Shown: positions 1-9,600 of the stretch, one piece after another
Position numbering within the stretch: position 1 is the stretch's first letter
Layout of the letters: each line of letters begins with the position of its first letter
NCBI GenBank assembly: GCA_031551885.1
Contig: JAVBMX010000027.1
Location: forward strand, 1-64,000
Direction of reading: 5' to 3'
DNA: 64,000 nt
Source: Frigididesulfovibrio sp031551885
GTDB taxonomy: Bacteria; Desulfobacterota; Desulfovibrionia; Desulfovibrionales; Desulfovibrionaceae
Made by a program: the position numbers and the translations under genes
Notes under the pieces: generated by a model
Seen by the model: only the letters and a program-made list of their open reading frames with translations
Told to the model about the DNA's origin: nothing
The model's database searches: none

Positions 1-47
1 GCACGCCGCCGGCGTTCAATCTGAGCCAGAATCAAACTCTCCAGTTA
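1..47 (-). rRNA. rrs: 16S ribosomal RNA, 5' end only
   Basis: Read on the minus strand, the first bases give the universal 16S start: AGAGTTTGATTCTGGCTCAG followed by ATTGAACGCCGGCGGCGTGC. Only about 47 nt of the mature 5' end lie in the window; the rest continues past the left edge. The exact mature end is estimated by lining up the AGAGTTTG block with E. coli position 8. Confidence 0.93.
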
Positions 48-117
48 ATTAAAACCGCGAGTTCGACCTTACCGATCGAATCCGACTGAATCTCTTCCTT
101 CCCATTCACTCTTCATT

Positions 118-129
118 TGTCAAAGAACA
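118..129 (-). promoter_or_regulatory. boxA antitermination site of the rRNA leader
   Basis: The minus strand reads TGTTCTTTGACA, very close to the rRNA boxA consensus TGCTCTTTAACA. It sits about 70 nt upstream of the mature 16S end, where NusB/NusE antitermination sites are expected. Confidence 0.7.
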
Positions 130-212
130 GGGATTTCTCCCTCGCGATAAAATAACTAGTATTCCAGTTGGTTACCGCGTCGCCGTCGGTTTGTCCCAAG
201 CGGCGAGACGGA

Positions 213-241
213 CTTATGTCCCATTTCCAACCCACCGTCAA
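213..241 (-). promoter_or_regulatory. probable promoter of the rRNA operon
   Basis: On the minus strand TTGACG (236-241) is followed by a 17-bp spacer and CATAAG (213-218). The start point would fall near 206, giving a leader of about 160 nt that includes boxA. The -35 is good and the -10 is weak. Other rRNA promoters could exist within or beyond the maf end. Confidence 0.5.
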
Positions 242-296
242 CAGCTTTTTTCAGGATTTTTTAATTTTCTTGAAAATGCGTTGTGCCGGAACGAAA

Positions 297-977
297 TTAT
301 CTTTGCGGATTTCCCCGAAGACCGATCACTTCACGTCCACGCAGCACCCCCACGACCTCAGACAACGGCAAACCCACCACGCTTGTCCATGAGCCGTGGA
401 CTTCAGCCACAAGGCAGGCGCCGGTTCCCTGCACGGCATAGGCCCCGGCCTTATCCATGGGTTCGCCTCCGGCCGCATAGGCCTGGGCGGTTTGGCGGTC
501 AAAGGGGATAAAGACCACCCGCGAGGTGACCGCGAAGTCTTCCTGAAAGTCCGGCGCGCGGAAGGAGCAGGCGGTGACCACCTGGTGTTCGCGCCCGGAG
601 AGACGCATGAGCATTTCCACGGCGTGATCGACGTCGCGGGGCTTGCCCAGAATGTCGTTGTCGATGGTGACGATGGTATCGGCGGCCAGAATGACCGCAT
701 CGTGGAGCTCGCCGGGCAAGGTCGCAGCGCCGGCCTCGGCCTTGGCGACGCTTGCCCGAAGGGCATAAGCGGCCGGGTCTTCACCCGGTATGGGAGAGGG
801 TTCGGCAATGGCGGCGGGCCAGGGGTCCACGGCAAGACCAAGCCCCCGGAGCATCTCCAGGCGTCGGGGCGAGGCCGTGGCCGGCGCCAGAGGACGCAAA
901 AGGGTGTAGATCCCCTGCTCCTGCGGCCTGTTCATGCGAAAAACACGGCGGACGCGCGGGTTGGAGTCCGCTTCCAT
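297..977 (-). CDS. maf: Maf-like nucleoside triphosphate pyrophosphatase
   Basis: Maf proteins hydrolyse dTTP/UTP or modified nucleotides to monophosphates in the cytoplasm and are thought to sanitise the nucleotide pool. The family signature ATASPRRLEMLRGLGL is near the N-terminus. It is followed by AADTIV, LGKPRD, MDKAGAYAVQG and SWTSVVGLPL, which are the conserved substrate and metal-binding blocks in the right order. I place the start at the ATG at 977 (226 aa) because AGGGAAG lies just upstream; an ATG at 995 would add six residues but has no clear ribosome site. The gene lies upstream of the rRNA promoter and downstream of flgM on the same strand, with a 44-nt gap from flgM. The subfamily (YhdE or YceF type) cannot be decided here. 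Confidence 0.9.
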   Translation of the reverse strand: MEADSNPRVRRVFRMNRPQEQGIYTLLRPLAPATASPRRLEMLRGLGLAVDPWPAAIAEPSPIPGEDPAAYALRASVAKAEAGAATLPGELHDAVILAADTIVTIDNDILGKPRDVDHAVEMLMRLSGREHQVVTACSFRAPDFQEDFAVTSRVVFIPFDRQTAQAYAAGGEPMDKAGAYAVQGTGACLVAEVHGSWTSVVGLPLSEVVGVLRGREVIGLRGNPQR

Positions 978-1021
978 ATTCGCTTCCCTGTTCATTCGGA
1001 GATCGTTGCGAGAAAGCTGCG

Positions 1022-1342
1022 TTACGGCTTCACGGCGCCGGCCAGGGCGCTTTCATCTGCCAGGAGCTTCTCGGCGATTTTTTTGGAATCCACCGTGTAT
1101 TCGCCCGCCGCGACACGTTCTTTGATGACGTCCACTTTCTCTTGCCGCACGTCCGGAGCCTGGGTTGCGGCCGAATGAGCGGCCGTGCGCAGCATGGCTT
1201 CGGGCGACAGGCTGATGCGGTCTCCGGCAGGCTGTTGGGCCGTTTTGACCGCTTCTTTGCGGCCGTCTTTCTCGACCGCGGCGTCCACACGCGTTTGGGC
1301 GTAGGGATCCACACCACGAGTGAGGGAATTCTTGATTTCCAT
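1022..1342 (-). CDS. flgM: anti-sigma-28 factor FlgM
   Basis: FlgM binds and holds the flagellar sigma factor FliA (sigma-28) until the hook is complete and FlgM is exported. This 106-aa protein has the expected size and an unstructured, Thr/Ala/Gln-rich N-terminal half. The C-terminal half is the FlgM domain: GDRISLSPEA, then VRQEKVDVIKERVAAGEYTV, then DSKKIAEKLLADE, the sigma-binding helices. AGGAG lies 7 nt before the ATG. The preceding gene at 1369-1779 is 26 nt away on the same strand and probably co-transcribed. No other flagellar genes are in the window. Confidence 0.92.
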   Translation of the reverse strand: MEIKNSLTRGVDPYAQTRVDAAVEKDGRKEAVKTAQQPAGDRISLSPEAMLRTAAHSAATQAPDVRQEKVDVIKERVAAGEYTVDSKKIAEKLLADESALAGAVKP

Positions 1343-1368
1343 TGTCGTCTCCTATTCGAACCGGTGAC

Positions 1369-1779
1369 CTACAACATCGTAGCGTCTACCGTCCGTAAAG
1401 TCACGTCCCAAAGCCGACCCATCAGGGAGCGTTTATCTTCGGGGCTGAGCTCTTCTTCCGTGCCGTCCGCCATGGTACGGAAAACCTGCACTTCCAGGCT
1501 GCCCGGAGGGTATCGAAACACGTGGGCCTCGCCGGTTTCCCGGGTCAGGGCGTCATGAACCTCCTGAACCACCGGGTTGTCGCTGCCGGAAAAGATCAAG
1601 TTTTCCATAATTTCTCGGGCGATACGTTCCACCATGGCCCGGCGCTGCGCCGCCGCATCCTGCGGTCCGGCGCTTGTGCGACCGATCAGCTGTTCGTAGC
1701 GCGCCAGACGGCGCGCAGCAACCAGCTGACGTCCATATTGGAGCAGCATCTGCCGCGTATAAAACGACTGCGTATTCAT
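1369..1779 (-). CDS. conserved small protein upstream of flgM, function unknown
   Basis: A 136-aa soluble, charged protein with no signal peptide or membrane segment. It is rich in Arg and Gln in the first half, which is predicted helical (MLLQYGRQLVAARRLARYEQLI and onward). The C-terminal half contains HVFRYPPGSLEVQVF and ends in a helical segment. I do not recognise a named family. Its position 26 nt upstream of flgM suggests one transcript and a possible link to flagellar regulation, but that is inference from context only. The AT-rich segment at about 1840-1900 upstream probably carries the promoter; no consensus is convincing enough to call. Confidence 0.7.
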   Translation of the reverse strand: MNTQSFYTRQMLLQYGRQLVAARRLARYEQLIGRTSAGPQDAAAQRRAMVERIAREIMENLIFSGSDNPVVQEVHDALTRETGEAHVFRYPPGSLEVQVFRTMADGTEEELSPEDKRSLMGRLWDVTLRTVDATML

Positions 1780-1903
1780 GATCCGTCCCGTACCCCCCTT
1801 ATCGGCCGGGCCGTACAGGGCTTTAGGAGTTTTACGTATTTTTTCGAGGAAAAATTATCGTAACAATTATAGGACAATACATATATTTTCCCCTCGCATT
1901 TCA

Positions 1904-1941
1904 CAAAAAATCCCCGGCGCACGCCAAAGCACGCGACGGGG
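1904..1941 (-). terminator. rho-independent terminator after trpB
   Basis: On the minus strand there is a 13-bp stem (12 pairs counting two wobbles, one mismatch) with a TTTG loop at 1912-1941, followed by ATTTTTTG. It lies about 70 nt past the trpB stop and ends the attenuator-controlled transcript. Confidence 0.8.
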
Positions 1942-2013
1942 AAGACGTGGGTCGACGGCCAATCCGGGCGAGGCATCGCCGCTTCGAATCGCCTCGCCCG
2001 AACTTCGATCCGC

Positions 2014-3267
2014 TTACCGAGAAGCGGCCTCCCTTCTTTCCACAATCTCCCGCATCTGGGGCATATCTTTGTCTCCCCGGCCCGAAAGGCAGACAACAAT
2101 GCGGGCATCCTTCGACAGGGTCGGGGCGAGCTTCATGGCCTGAGCCAGGGCGTGGGAGGACTCCAGGGCCGGGATGATTCCTTCTTTCCGACTCAGGGCG
2201 AGAAACGCCTCCACCGCTTCGGCGTCACTTATGGCGACATACTCGGCCCGGCCGGCATCTTTGAGCAGCGCATGTTCCGGCCCCACTCCGGGATAATCCA
2301 AGCCGGCGGAAATGGAGTACACCGGCGAAACCTCCCCGTCCGCATCCTGAAGCAGATAAGAGGAAAACCCGTGCAGCACGCCGGGTGTGCCGTGGCACAT
2401 GGTGGCCGCGTTCTCGCCTCGGGCCGGGCCGCGCCCGCCCGGCTCCACGCCGATCAGCCGTACGTCTTTATCTTGAATGAAGGCATGGAACATGCCGATG
2501 GCGTTGGAGCCCCCGCCCACGCAGGCCAAAACGGCGTCGGGAAGACCGCCGATTTGGGCCAGACACTGTTCGCGGGCCTCTTTGCCGATGACCGACTGGA
2601 AATCGCGGACCATCAGCGGGTAGGGGTGAGGGCCCACGGCCGAGCCGAGCAGATAAAAGCTGTCCGGCTCGGCCGCCCAGGCGGCAACGGCCGCGTCCAC
2701 GGCTTCCTTCAGGGTGCGCAGACCCTCGGTCACGGCCACCACCTTCGCGCCCATCATGCGCATGCGCAGCACGTTGGGCTGCTGGCGCAGAGTATCTTCC
2801 TCGCCCATGTATACGGTGCACTGCATGCCCATGAGGGCCGAAGCGGCGGCCGCCGCCACGCCGTGCTGCCCGGCCCCGGTTTCCGCGATGATTCGGGTCT
2901 TGCCCATGCGTTTGGCCAGCAGAATTTGCCCCAAGACGTTGTTCAGCTTATGCGCGCCCAAGTGGTTCAAATCTTCGCGCTTCAGATAAATGGTCGCGCC
3001 GCCCAAGGTCCGACTCAAGTTTTCCGCCTTGAACAGGGGCGTGGCCCGGCCGGAATAATCACGCAGCAACCCACGGTACTCGGTGAGGAAGTCGGGGTCG
3101 CTACGGAAGCGAAAATACGCGTCGGCCAGTTCTTTCAGGGTCGGCTCCAGCACCGGCGGCACGAACACGCCGCCGTGGGGACCAAAAAACCCTCGAGCAT
3201 CGGGGTCCGCGCCGGGCTTCGGCAGGTTGGGGATCCGAGGGGCTTGCAGGGGGGTCGCGGTGGCCAT
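2014..3267 (-). CDS. trpB: tryptophan synthase beta chain
   Basis: TrpB is the PLP enzyme that condenses indole with L-serine to give tryptophan. This 417-aa protein has the full family pattern. LKREDLNHLGAHKLNN carries the PLP lysine, followed by AETGAGQHGVAAAAASALMG, the phosphate-binding GGGSNAIGMFHAF, GVLHGFSSYLLQD, GLDYPGVGPEH and PALESSHALAQAM. A longer in-frame start at 3351 is possible, but the ATG at 3267 has AAGGAG 8 nt upstream. More importantly, the longer form would read straight through the attenuator hairpin. No trpA or other trp gene is next to it, so this is a stand-alone trpB. It is preceded by a Trp leader and attenuator (3316-3485) and followed by a terminator (1904-1941). 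Confidence 0.95.
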   Translation of the reverse strand: MATATPLQAPRIPNLPKPGADPDARGFFGPHGGVFVPPVLEPTLKELADAYFRFRSDPDFLTEYRGLLRDYSGRATPLFKAENLSRTLGGATIYLKREDLNHLGAHKLNNVLGQILLAKRMGKTRIIAETGAGQHGVAAAAASALMGMQCTVYMGEEDTLRQQPNVLRMRMMGAKVVAVTEGLRTLKEAVDAAVAAWAAEPDSFYLLGSAVGPHPYPLMVRDFQSVIGKEAREQCLAQIGGLPDAVLACVGGGSNAIGMFHAFIQDKDVRLIGVEPGGRGPARGENAATMCHGTPGVLHGFSSYLLQDADGEVSPVYSISAGLDYPGVGPEHALLKDAGRAEYVAISDAEAVEAFLALSRKEGIIPALESSHALAQAMKLAPTLSKDARIVVCLSGRGDKDMPQMREIVERREAASR

Positions 3268-3315
3268 GGGGAAACTCCTTTTTTGTCGTTCTCTGGTTAT
3301 AGGCAGGGAAGCGGA

Positions 3316-3348
3316 CAAAAAAATCGCGGCCGGGTTCCCCGCCGCGAT
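3316..3348 (-). terminator. Trp attenuator terminator (segments 3:4)
   Basis: On the minus strand ATCGCGGC (part of segment 3, 3337-3348) pairs with GCCGCGAT (segment 4, 3323-3331). Three more G-C pairs continue the stem next to a bulged base, and seven T residues follow (3316-3322). It lies about 50 nt upstream of the trpB start and directly downstream of the Trp-rich leader peptide. Confidence 0.85.
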
Positions 3349-3375
3349 CACATGTGCCTTTCCAATACGTGATAT

Positions 3376-3450
3376 TTAGATGCACGATGCCGCGCGGCCT
3401 TGTTTCCAAGACCGCCACCACTGAAGGGATATGGCGATGTTTGTGTGCAT
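3376..3450 (-). CDS. trpL: trp operon leader peptide
   Basis: A 24-residue ORF reads MHTNIAISLQ, then WWRSWKQGRAASCI. It contains tandem Trp codons (3415-3420) and a third Trp codon (3406-3408), the hallmark of transcription attenuation by charged tRNA-Trp. Hairpin 1:2 is GCGGTCTTG/CAAGGCCGC with a GAAA loop (3394-3415) and covers the last Trp codon. Segment 2 contains GGCCGCG, which copies segment 4 of the terminator, so it can pair instead with CGCGGC of segment 3 as an antiterminator. There is no Shine-Dalgarno sequence. The predicted transcript start coincides with the ATG, so the peptide may be translated from a leaderless mRNA. Confidence 0.85.
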   Translation of the reverse strand: MHTNIAISLQWWRSWKQGRAASCI

Positions 3451-3456
3451 GGAGGC

Positions 3457-3485
3457 AACGTATCTTCGAGCTGGAGAGATGTCAA
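3457..3485 (-). promoter_or_regulatory. promoter of the trpL-trpB transcript
   Basis: On the minus strand there is a perfect TTGACA (3480-3485), a 17-bp spacer and TACGTT (3457-3462). The expected start point is 3449-3451, which is the first base of the leader peptide ATG (3450). Confidence 0.75.
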
Positions 3486-3527
3486 GGGGATGCGAAACGT
3501 GGTGCCCGTTCGCTCCTCCCCGTGGCG

Positions 3528-3554
3528 GGCAATCGTCGTTCCACGACGATTGCC
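3528..3554. repeat. 12-bp perfect inverted repeat upstream of the trp promoter
   Basis: GGCAATCGTCGT and its exact complement ACGACGATTGCC are separated by 3 nt. The palindrome lies about 43-69 bp upstream of the trp -35 box and 52 bp downstream of the adhesin stop codon. There is no T-run, so it could be an operator or a processed 3' end rather than a terminator. A second hairpin, GGGGAAA-ATGA-TTTCCCC, is at 3574-3591. Confidence 0.6.
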
Positions 3555-3605
3555 TACACATGAGGGGGTCTCTGGGGAAAATGATTTCCCCCGGAATACT
3601 TCTTC

Positions 3606-6600
3606 CTATCGCAGACCGTTTTGAATCAGAATGATCAGGTTCTCATCCTCAGAGTCCGCATGCGTCCACCGAGAGCCGGTGGTGGGATCTGTAGAAGAAG
3701 TCCAGCCGTTGTTCGACAGGGCTTGAGTGTCCACGTGATCGCTGCCGGCGTCGCCGGTGATGCGCACGGAGGTTTGCCCACCCAGGGTCAGGCCGCGCAG
3801 GGAATCGATAAGGTCTTCGACCGCCAACGAGTCGCCGGCACCGCCGGACAGATCGAAGTGCAGTTCCTCGAAGTTCTGCACCGCGCCCGGCGTGAACAGA
3901 CCGCTGAAGGCTCCGCCCGTCGCGAAGGCTTCGGCGCCGCCGTGGCCGTCCAGGTTCAGGGTCAGGATGTCGTGGCCCGCGCCGCCGTCCAAGGTTCCGC
4001 CGGTGAACGCGCTCAGAGCCAGATGATCGTTGCCGACCCCCAAAAGGATGCCGCCGTCATGCAAGGCGCCGAGCTCCACATGATCGTCGCCCGAGCCGAG
4101 GTCGATCACCCCGCCGAACGAACCGCCCACGCGGATGTCGTTGCCGTTATGGCCGTCGGAGATGTCGCTCAAAGCGTTGCCGTCGACATGCAGGATGTTG
4201 TGGCCGTCGCTGAGGGTGAAGTCGACATGATCCACGTTCCCCCTCACATGCACATAATCGTCGCCGTCGCCGAAAGCGGCCAGGCCGTGCCCGTCGCCCG
4301 CGTGCTGCGTTGTGTGAACCGCCGTAACGTCGCCGTCATGATTGATGATGTTGTTCATGTCGCCGGCAACGATATGGGCCAGGTCCGTCAGGGTCGCCGG
4401 GCTGAGGTCGATGGGCGCGTCCGAATGCAGGTTGTTGTAGTTGTTCACCAGGTCCTGCAGCCAGCCGGGCACGGCGCCCGACGGGTTGTTCAGAGCCCAC
4501 TGGATGGACTCGATGTTCATCGTGTCGAAGTTGGCCGTAAGCCAGGCCTGATACCTGACGGTAAACTCGGCCCAGGAAGACGCCCGCAGCACGAGAATAT
4601 CGTACCCGTCGCCGGCGTCGAGGTGGAAGTTGCCGGACACCTTGCCGTCCAGGGTGATCTGATCGTCGCCGGCCCCGACGTTGATGATGTTTTTGCCGGC
4701 GGCATCTGTATATATGTCGCCCTTCAGCGAGATGACGTCGTTGCCGTCGCCGCCGATGATCTCGTTCCTGCTCTCGATCTCGGCATACATGGCGTAATTG
4801 CCCAGGCTGCCGCCCGTGGCCTTGATGACCACGATCAGGGCGTCACCGTTGTTGTTGATGATGGTGTTCGTGCCGCAACTCGTCGCATGCATGGCGTAGC
4901 TTGTTTCAGTGCCTTCGGCCGTGATTTCCACCCTTCCGGTGTTCTCGATCCGGTTGACCCCCGAAACGGAAGCGGACATGCCGCACGCGTTCTTGCCGCC
5001 TTCGGCCGTGATGGAAACCTTGCCGGTGACGTCGTGGATGTGGTTCGTCGCCGGGGGATTGGGAGCGGAAGCGCCGCCCGTGGCCGACATGCCGTAGTTG
5101 GAACGACCGCCCGAGGCCGAGATATCCACATCACCCTTGGCGGTGATGCTGTTGACGCCGCCCCACTGCGCGTTCACGCCGGAAGTGGCATCACCACCCG
5201 AGGCCGTGATGTTCACAGCCCCGGACGCGGAGACCGCGTTCGAAGATCCGCTGCCTGTGGCATACACGCCGGTGGCGCTGTTTGTCCCCGTGGCGGTAAT
5301 GCCGACGGTCTTGCCCGTGACGTGGTTTGAGGCGCCCGTCTCGGCGTACAGGCCATGAGCCGTTCCGCCTTTGGCCTCAACGGTCACGCTTTCCCAGCCG
5401 GAAACGTGGTTGGTGGCGCATTGTTGGGCATGCATGCCTCTGGCGACGCCTTCGTTGCTGTCGGCTTTCAGATGCGCGCGCCTGGATTCCACGGAGTTCA
5501 CGGCCGTGGGTCCGGCCGCCGACATGGCGTAGCTGTTGCTCTTGTTGGAGAAGGTGCCGATGTCCACGCTGCCTTCTACGGCTTTGACCGTGATGGTGCC
5601 GCCCATGTTTTGCAGGCCGTAGGCATGCGAATGGGTCTTGTCGCTTTGCTCCGAGCTGTGGGCCCGGATGGTAGCCAGATCGCCGCCCTTACCGGTGTCC
5701 ACAAGCACGTCGGAAGTGTTTGCCGACACGCGGATACCCACGGCTCCGCCGGTATTGCTCGCGGCATCGATGGTGATGTCGTCGAAGTGGTCGCCGCCGA
5801 GGATGCTCACATCGGAATCTTTGCCGAACGTATACACACCCACCGACCCGCCTTCTCCGGTGACGGTTTTGATGGTGATTTGGTTGGTCGCGTTTTTGTC
5901 GCCTTTGATCAGCACATTGGACTTGCCTTCGGCGAAGATGCCGGCCGCAAAGTTGTCGCCGTTGGCCTTGCCGGTCTGAAGCCGGTTTTCGGCCTCAAGC
6001 AGCAGGGTGTTGCGGCTGTGGCCTGTCATGTTGACGGTGATGTCGCCGTTGTGGGTTTCAAGAGCAAAGGCATGCACCCGGGGGTCGATGGTCTTGTCCA
6101 CGGCTTCAACCTTGGCCTTTACCTCAATATCTCTGGCGGTCAGTTCAACATGGCCGCCGTCTTCGGCCCGCGCGCCCACAGCCCATTGCTCACCCTTGGC
6201 CGTGGCGGTGATGTGCATGCCTTTGGTCTCGGCGGTCACCTTTCCGCCGTCGGCGGCATACAGGCCGAAAGCGCCCGCTTCAGCGCGGGCCGAGGCGTTG
6301 TCTTCCCGACCCGGCCCCGTGGTCTTGGCCGTGACGTTCAAACGCGCACCGCTCTTCATGGTATTTGAGGCCTCGCCGCCTTTGGCGATTACACCCCAAG
6401 CGTTCTCTCCCGAAGCCGTGACGGTCACGGACTCCTTGGCGGCGATCGCGGTCGAGGCTTCGGCTTTCCCGGCTTCGGTGTATATGCCGAACGCCTGCTC
6501 TCCGCCTGTGGCCGCGAGGAACACGTCTTTGCCCGTCACCGTGGTCGAGGCCGAAGCCCCCTGATGCGTGGGGTTATCGGACGCCTTGCCGCTCTGCGTA

Positions 6601-9600
6601 TACAAAGCGTAAGCGGAACCGGCGCTTTGGGCCGCGATGTTTGCCGTGCCGGCCGCGTGAATCTCGGTGTCGGCGCTGCCGTATTGGCGGCCCGCGCTGC
6701 TCGAGTAGTCGGTGTTGTCCACGCCCCGTGTATGGGTGCCGTAAGCCTTTTCCGTACCCGAGGCCGAAATGTTCACCATCTTGGCCGCAACTTTGGTCAG
6801 ACCGTTGAAGGGTCCCTGGTCGGCCCAACCGCTGGTGCTGCCGCCGGTCGTAAAGAGGCCGTAACGTTCCTTGCCGCCTTCGGCCATGAAGGTCGCCGTG
6901 CCGCCCGCCTCAAAGATCGCTTTTGTCGCCGCGTTCAGGACGGCATAGGAAGCCGTGTCGCTCTCGTCCTTGGCGCTGATCGTCAGGTTGTTGCCCGCTT
7001 TAAAGGTGTTGGTGGTCGTTGCGCCCGAAAGCAGCATCACCCCGACGGCGCCCTCTTGGGAACTGACCGATTGGGACATCTGAAAGTCGCGGAAATAGCC
7101 GGCATCGCCGCCTTTCGTGTGGGCGGAGATGCTCAGGTTGTGGCCGGCGTCCATTGAGATGGACGCTTTGTCGCCGCTGTTGGAAAGGCTGTAGACGCCT
7201 CTGGCCACCCCGTTGCCCGTGGCGTCGATGCTGAGATTTTGGCCTGCCGAAAGCTCCAGGGATTTGCCGACGCCCGACTGCAGGTACTCGATGCCGATGC
7301 CGCCGTTCGCCCCGCCGTCGCCCGTAAGGGTCAGGTTGCGATCCGCATGCACCGTGGCCGCGCTGTTCTGACTGTCCTGCACCTGACCCCAGCCGGCTCG
7401 ACCGGCGTCGGTCAGCACGAGGCCGCGCTGTCCTTTAAGGATCACATCCGTGCCGGCGGAGATCGAAAGCTCCGTCTCTCCGGCCGGGGGAGTTCCCCAG
7501 TGGCTTTCCCGCCAGACCACACCGTACGAGCCGCCCGAGATCTCCACATTACCTCTGAGGGCCTTCAGCACGTTGTCGGCGTTTTGGTTATAAACGCCGT
7601 AATTGCTGCCCGAGATTTTCAGATTGCCCTCAAGAGACGTCGGTTCATTGCGGGCCAAGGTGTCACGTGTACCCTCTCCGACTATGCCGATGCCGCCGAG
7701 CCCCAAGGGGCTGAAGTTTCCGGTGCCGGGCGCGGAGCCGCCCTCTGCTATAATGGTCAGATCGCCCGTGGCCGTGACGGTCAAATCCCCGCCGCCGATC
7801 TCGTTCGAAGCCCCGGCGCCTTTGGCATACAGGCCGTAAGCCGTCGTTGTTCCCTCGGCCGTGATGTCCACGCTATTGCCACTAATGGTGTTGCGCGCAC
7901 CGGCGCCGGCCGCTGAAACCGCCTGAGCATTCGCGCCCTTCATGGTCACCAGAACGGCGCCGTCCACGGCCTTGACCGTATTGTTATCGGTCGCACTCGT
8001 GGAAAACACCGACCCCCGGATATCCACCTTGTCGCCCGCCCCGGTGCCGGTGTCGACGGTCGAGCCGGTCACCCCGCCGTGGAGGTTCAGCAGATCCGTA
8101 CCGGCCGTGCCGTACACCATGCCGTCCTCCACGATGGCGCCCACGAATTCGGTGCCGGGGCCGCCCACGACCAGGGTATTGACGTCGTTTTTCTGGTCGG
8201 CGTCGGTACCGGCCTTGTCGGTGGTGTTGCCCAAGGCGATGGTCGAACCGTCCAGGTGGAGCACACCCACCTTGTCGCTGCCCGCGCCCGTGGCGATGGT
8301 CGAAGCGACAACCCCGCCGGCGGTGATTTCATCTCTGCCCGTACTGCCGTAAATGAAGCTGCGCAGCACATGCCCGGTTTTCAGCGTATTGACGTCGGCC
8401 CGCCCGCCGTGATCGGTGTCCGCCCTGTCGATGGTGTTGCCCAAGGCGATGGTGGAATCGTTCAGCTCACCGATGTGAACGGAGTCGCTACCCGCGCCCG
8501 TGGCCACGGTCATCTGGGAGAACTGTACTCCGACGGCGTTGATGATGTCCGTGCCGGCCGTGCCGTAAATGGCGCTCTTCCAGACTTCATTGCTGTTCAG
8601 GTTCAGAGTGTTGACGTCGTTCCTCTGACACTGATCGGTGTCGGCTCGGTCGGTGGTGTTGCCCAGGGCGATAACGCCGCCCCAATTGATGTTGCCGTTG
8701 ATCATCACGATGTCGCCGCCGGCCCCGGCCGCGATGGTCGAGGCATACATGGCGTTGTCGTACACGGTTTCTCCGGAGGACACCTTGACCGCCGCCGCAT
8801 TGATGGTGATGCTGTCGTCGCCCGAGCCGGTGATGATCTTCGAGTTGTTCACCGCGGCCATGGAGTAGCCGCCGATCGTATCGTTGCCGGTTACGTTCGG
8901 GTTGAAGGGGTAATCGCTGGTGATGGTGATGGTGTTGTTGCCGTCGCCCGCGGCGATCACGCTGTCTTTGACCGCGTTGCCGCCGAAATAGCGGTCCCGT
9001 CCATTCACATCCATACGGTCGTGGGTGCCGCCGCCGCTGATTTCGATCAGGTCGTCGCCGGAGCCCGTGGTGAGCGTGGTCTCCATGATCCCGTACATGG
9101 CGCCGCCGGAAATCCGGATGGTGTTGTTGCCGTCGCCCGCGTCAATGTTGCCGCCCCAAACCGCGGCGCCGCCGGCTTCTTCCCTGCTTCGCGGGCCCGC
9201 GGCTGCGGACATGCCGGCGGGCCACTCGCCGCCGAAGGACCGATCGTAGGAGCCGCCGCCGGTAATGGAAATCACGTCGTCGCCCGCGCCCGAAGTGAGC
9301 GAGGACCGATGCACTTCACCCTTGATGGAGGCCGAGTCGTTGCCCCAGTTTTTGTCGGCGGCATAGCCGGTATTGATCTCGGCCCCCGTCACCTTGCTCG
9401 TATAGCGCAGGTCGTCGGAAAGGTTCGAGGAGGTCGTTTTGTAGTCCGTTTCTTTCAATATGTCCTTGCCGTCGTGCCACTCGCCGTGGGCCAGGCCGTT
9501 CGGGTCGAGGTTTCCGTTGTGTTCGGAGGACGAATCGAACTTGCCGTCGGCCGATATGACCACCTGAAGCACATAGGTGCTCCCGTTGGCGTCCGTGATG

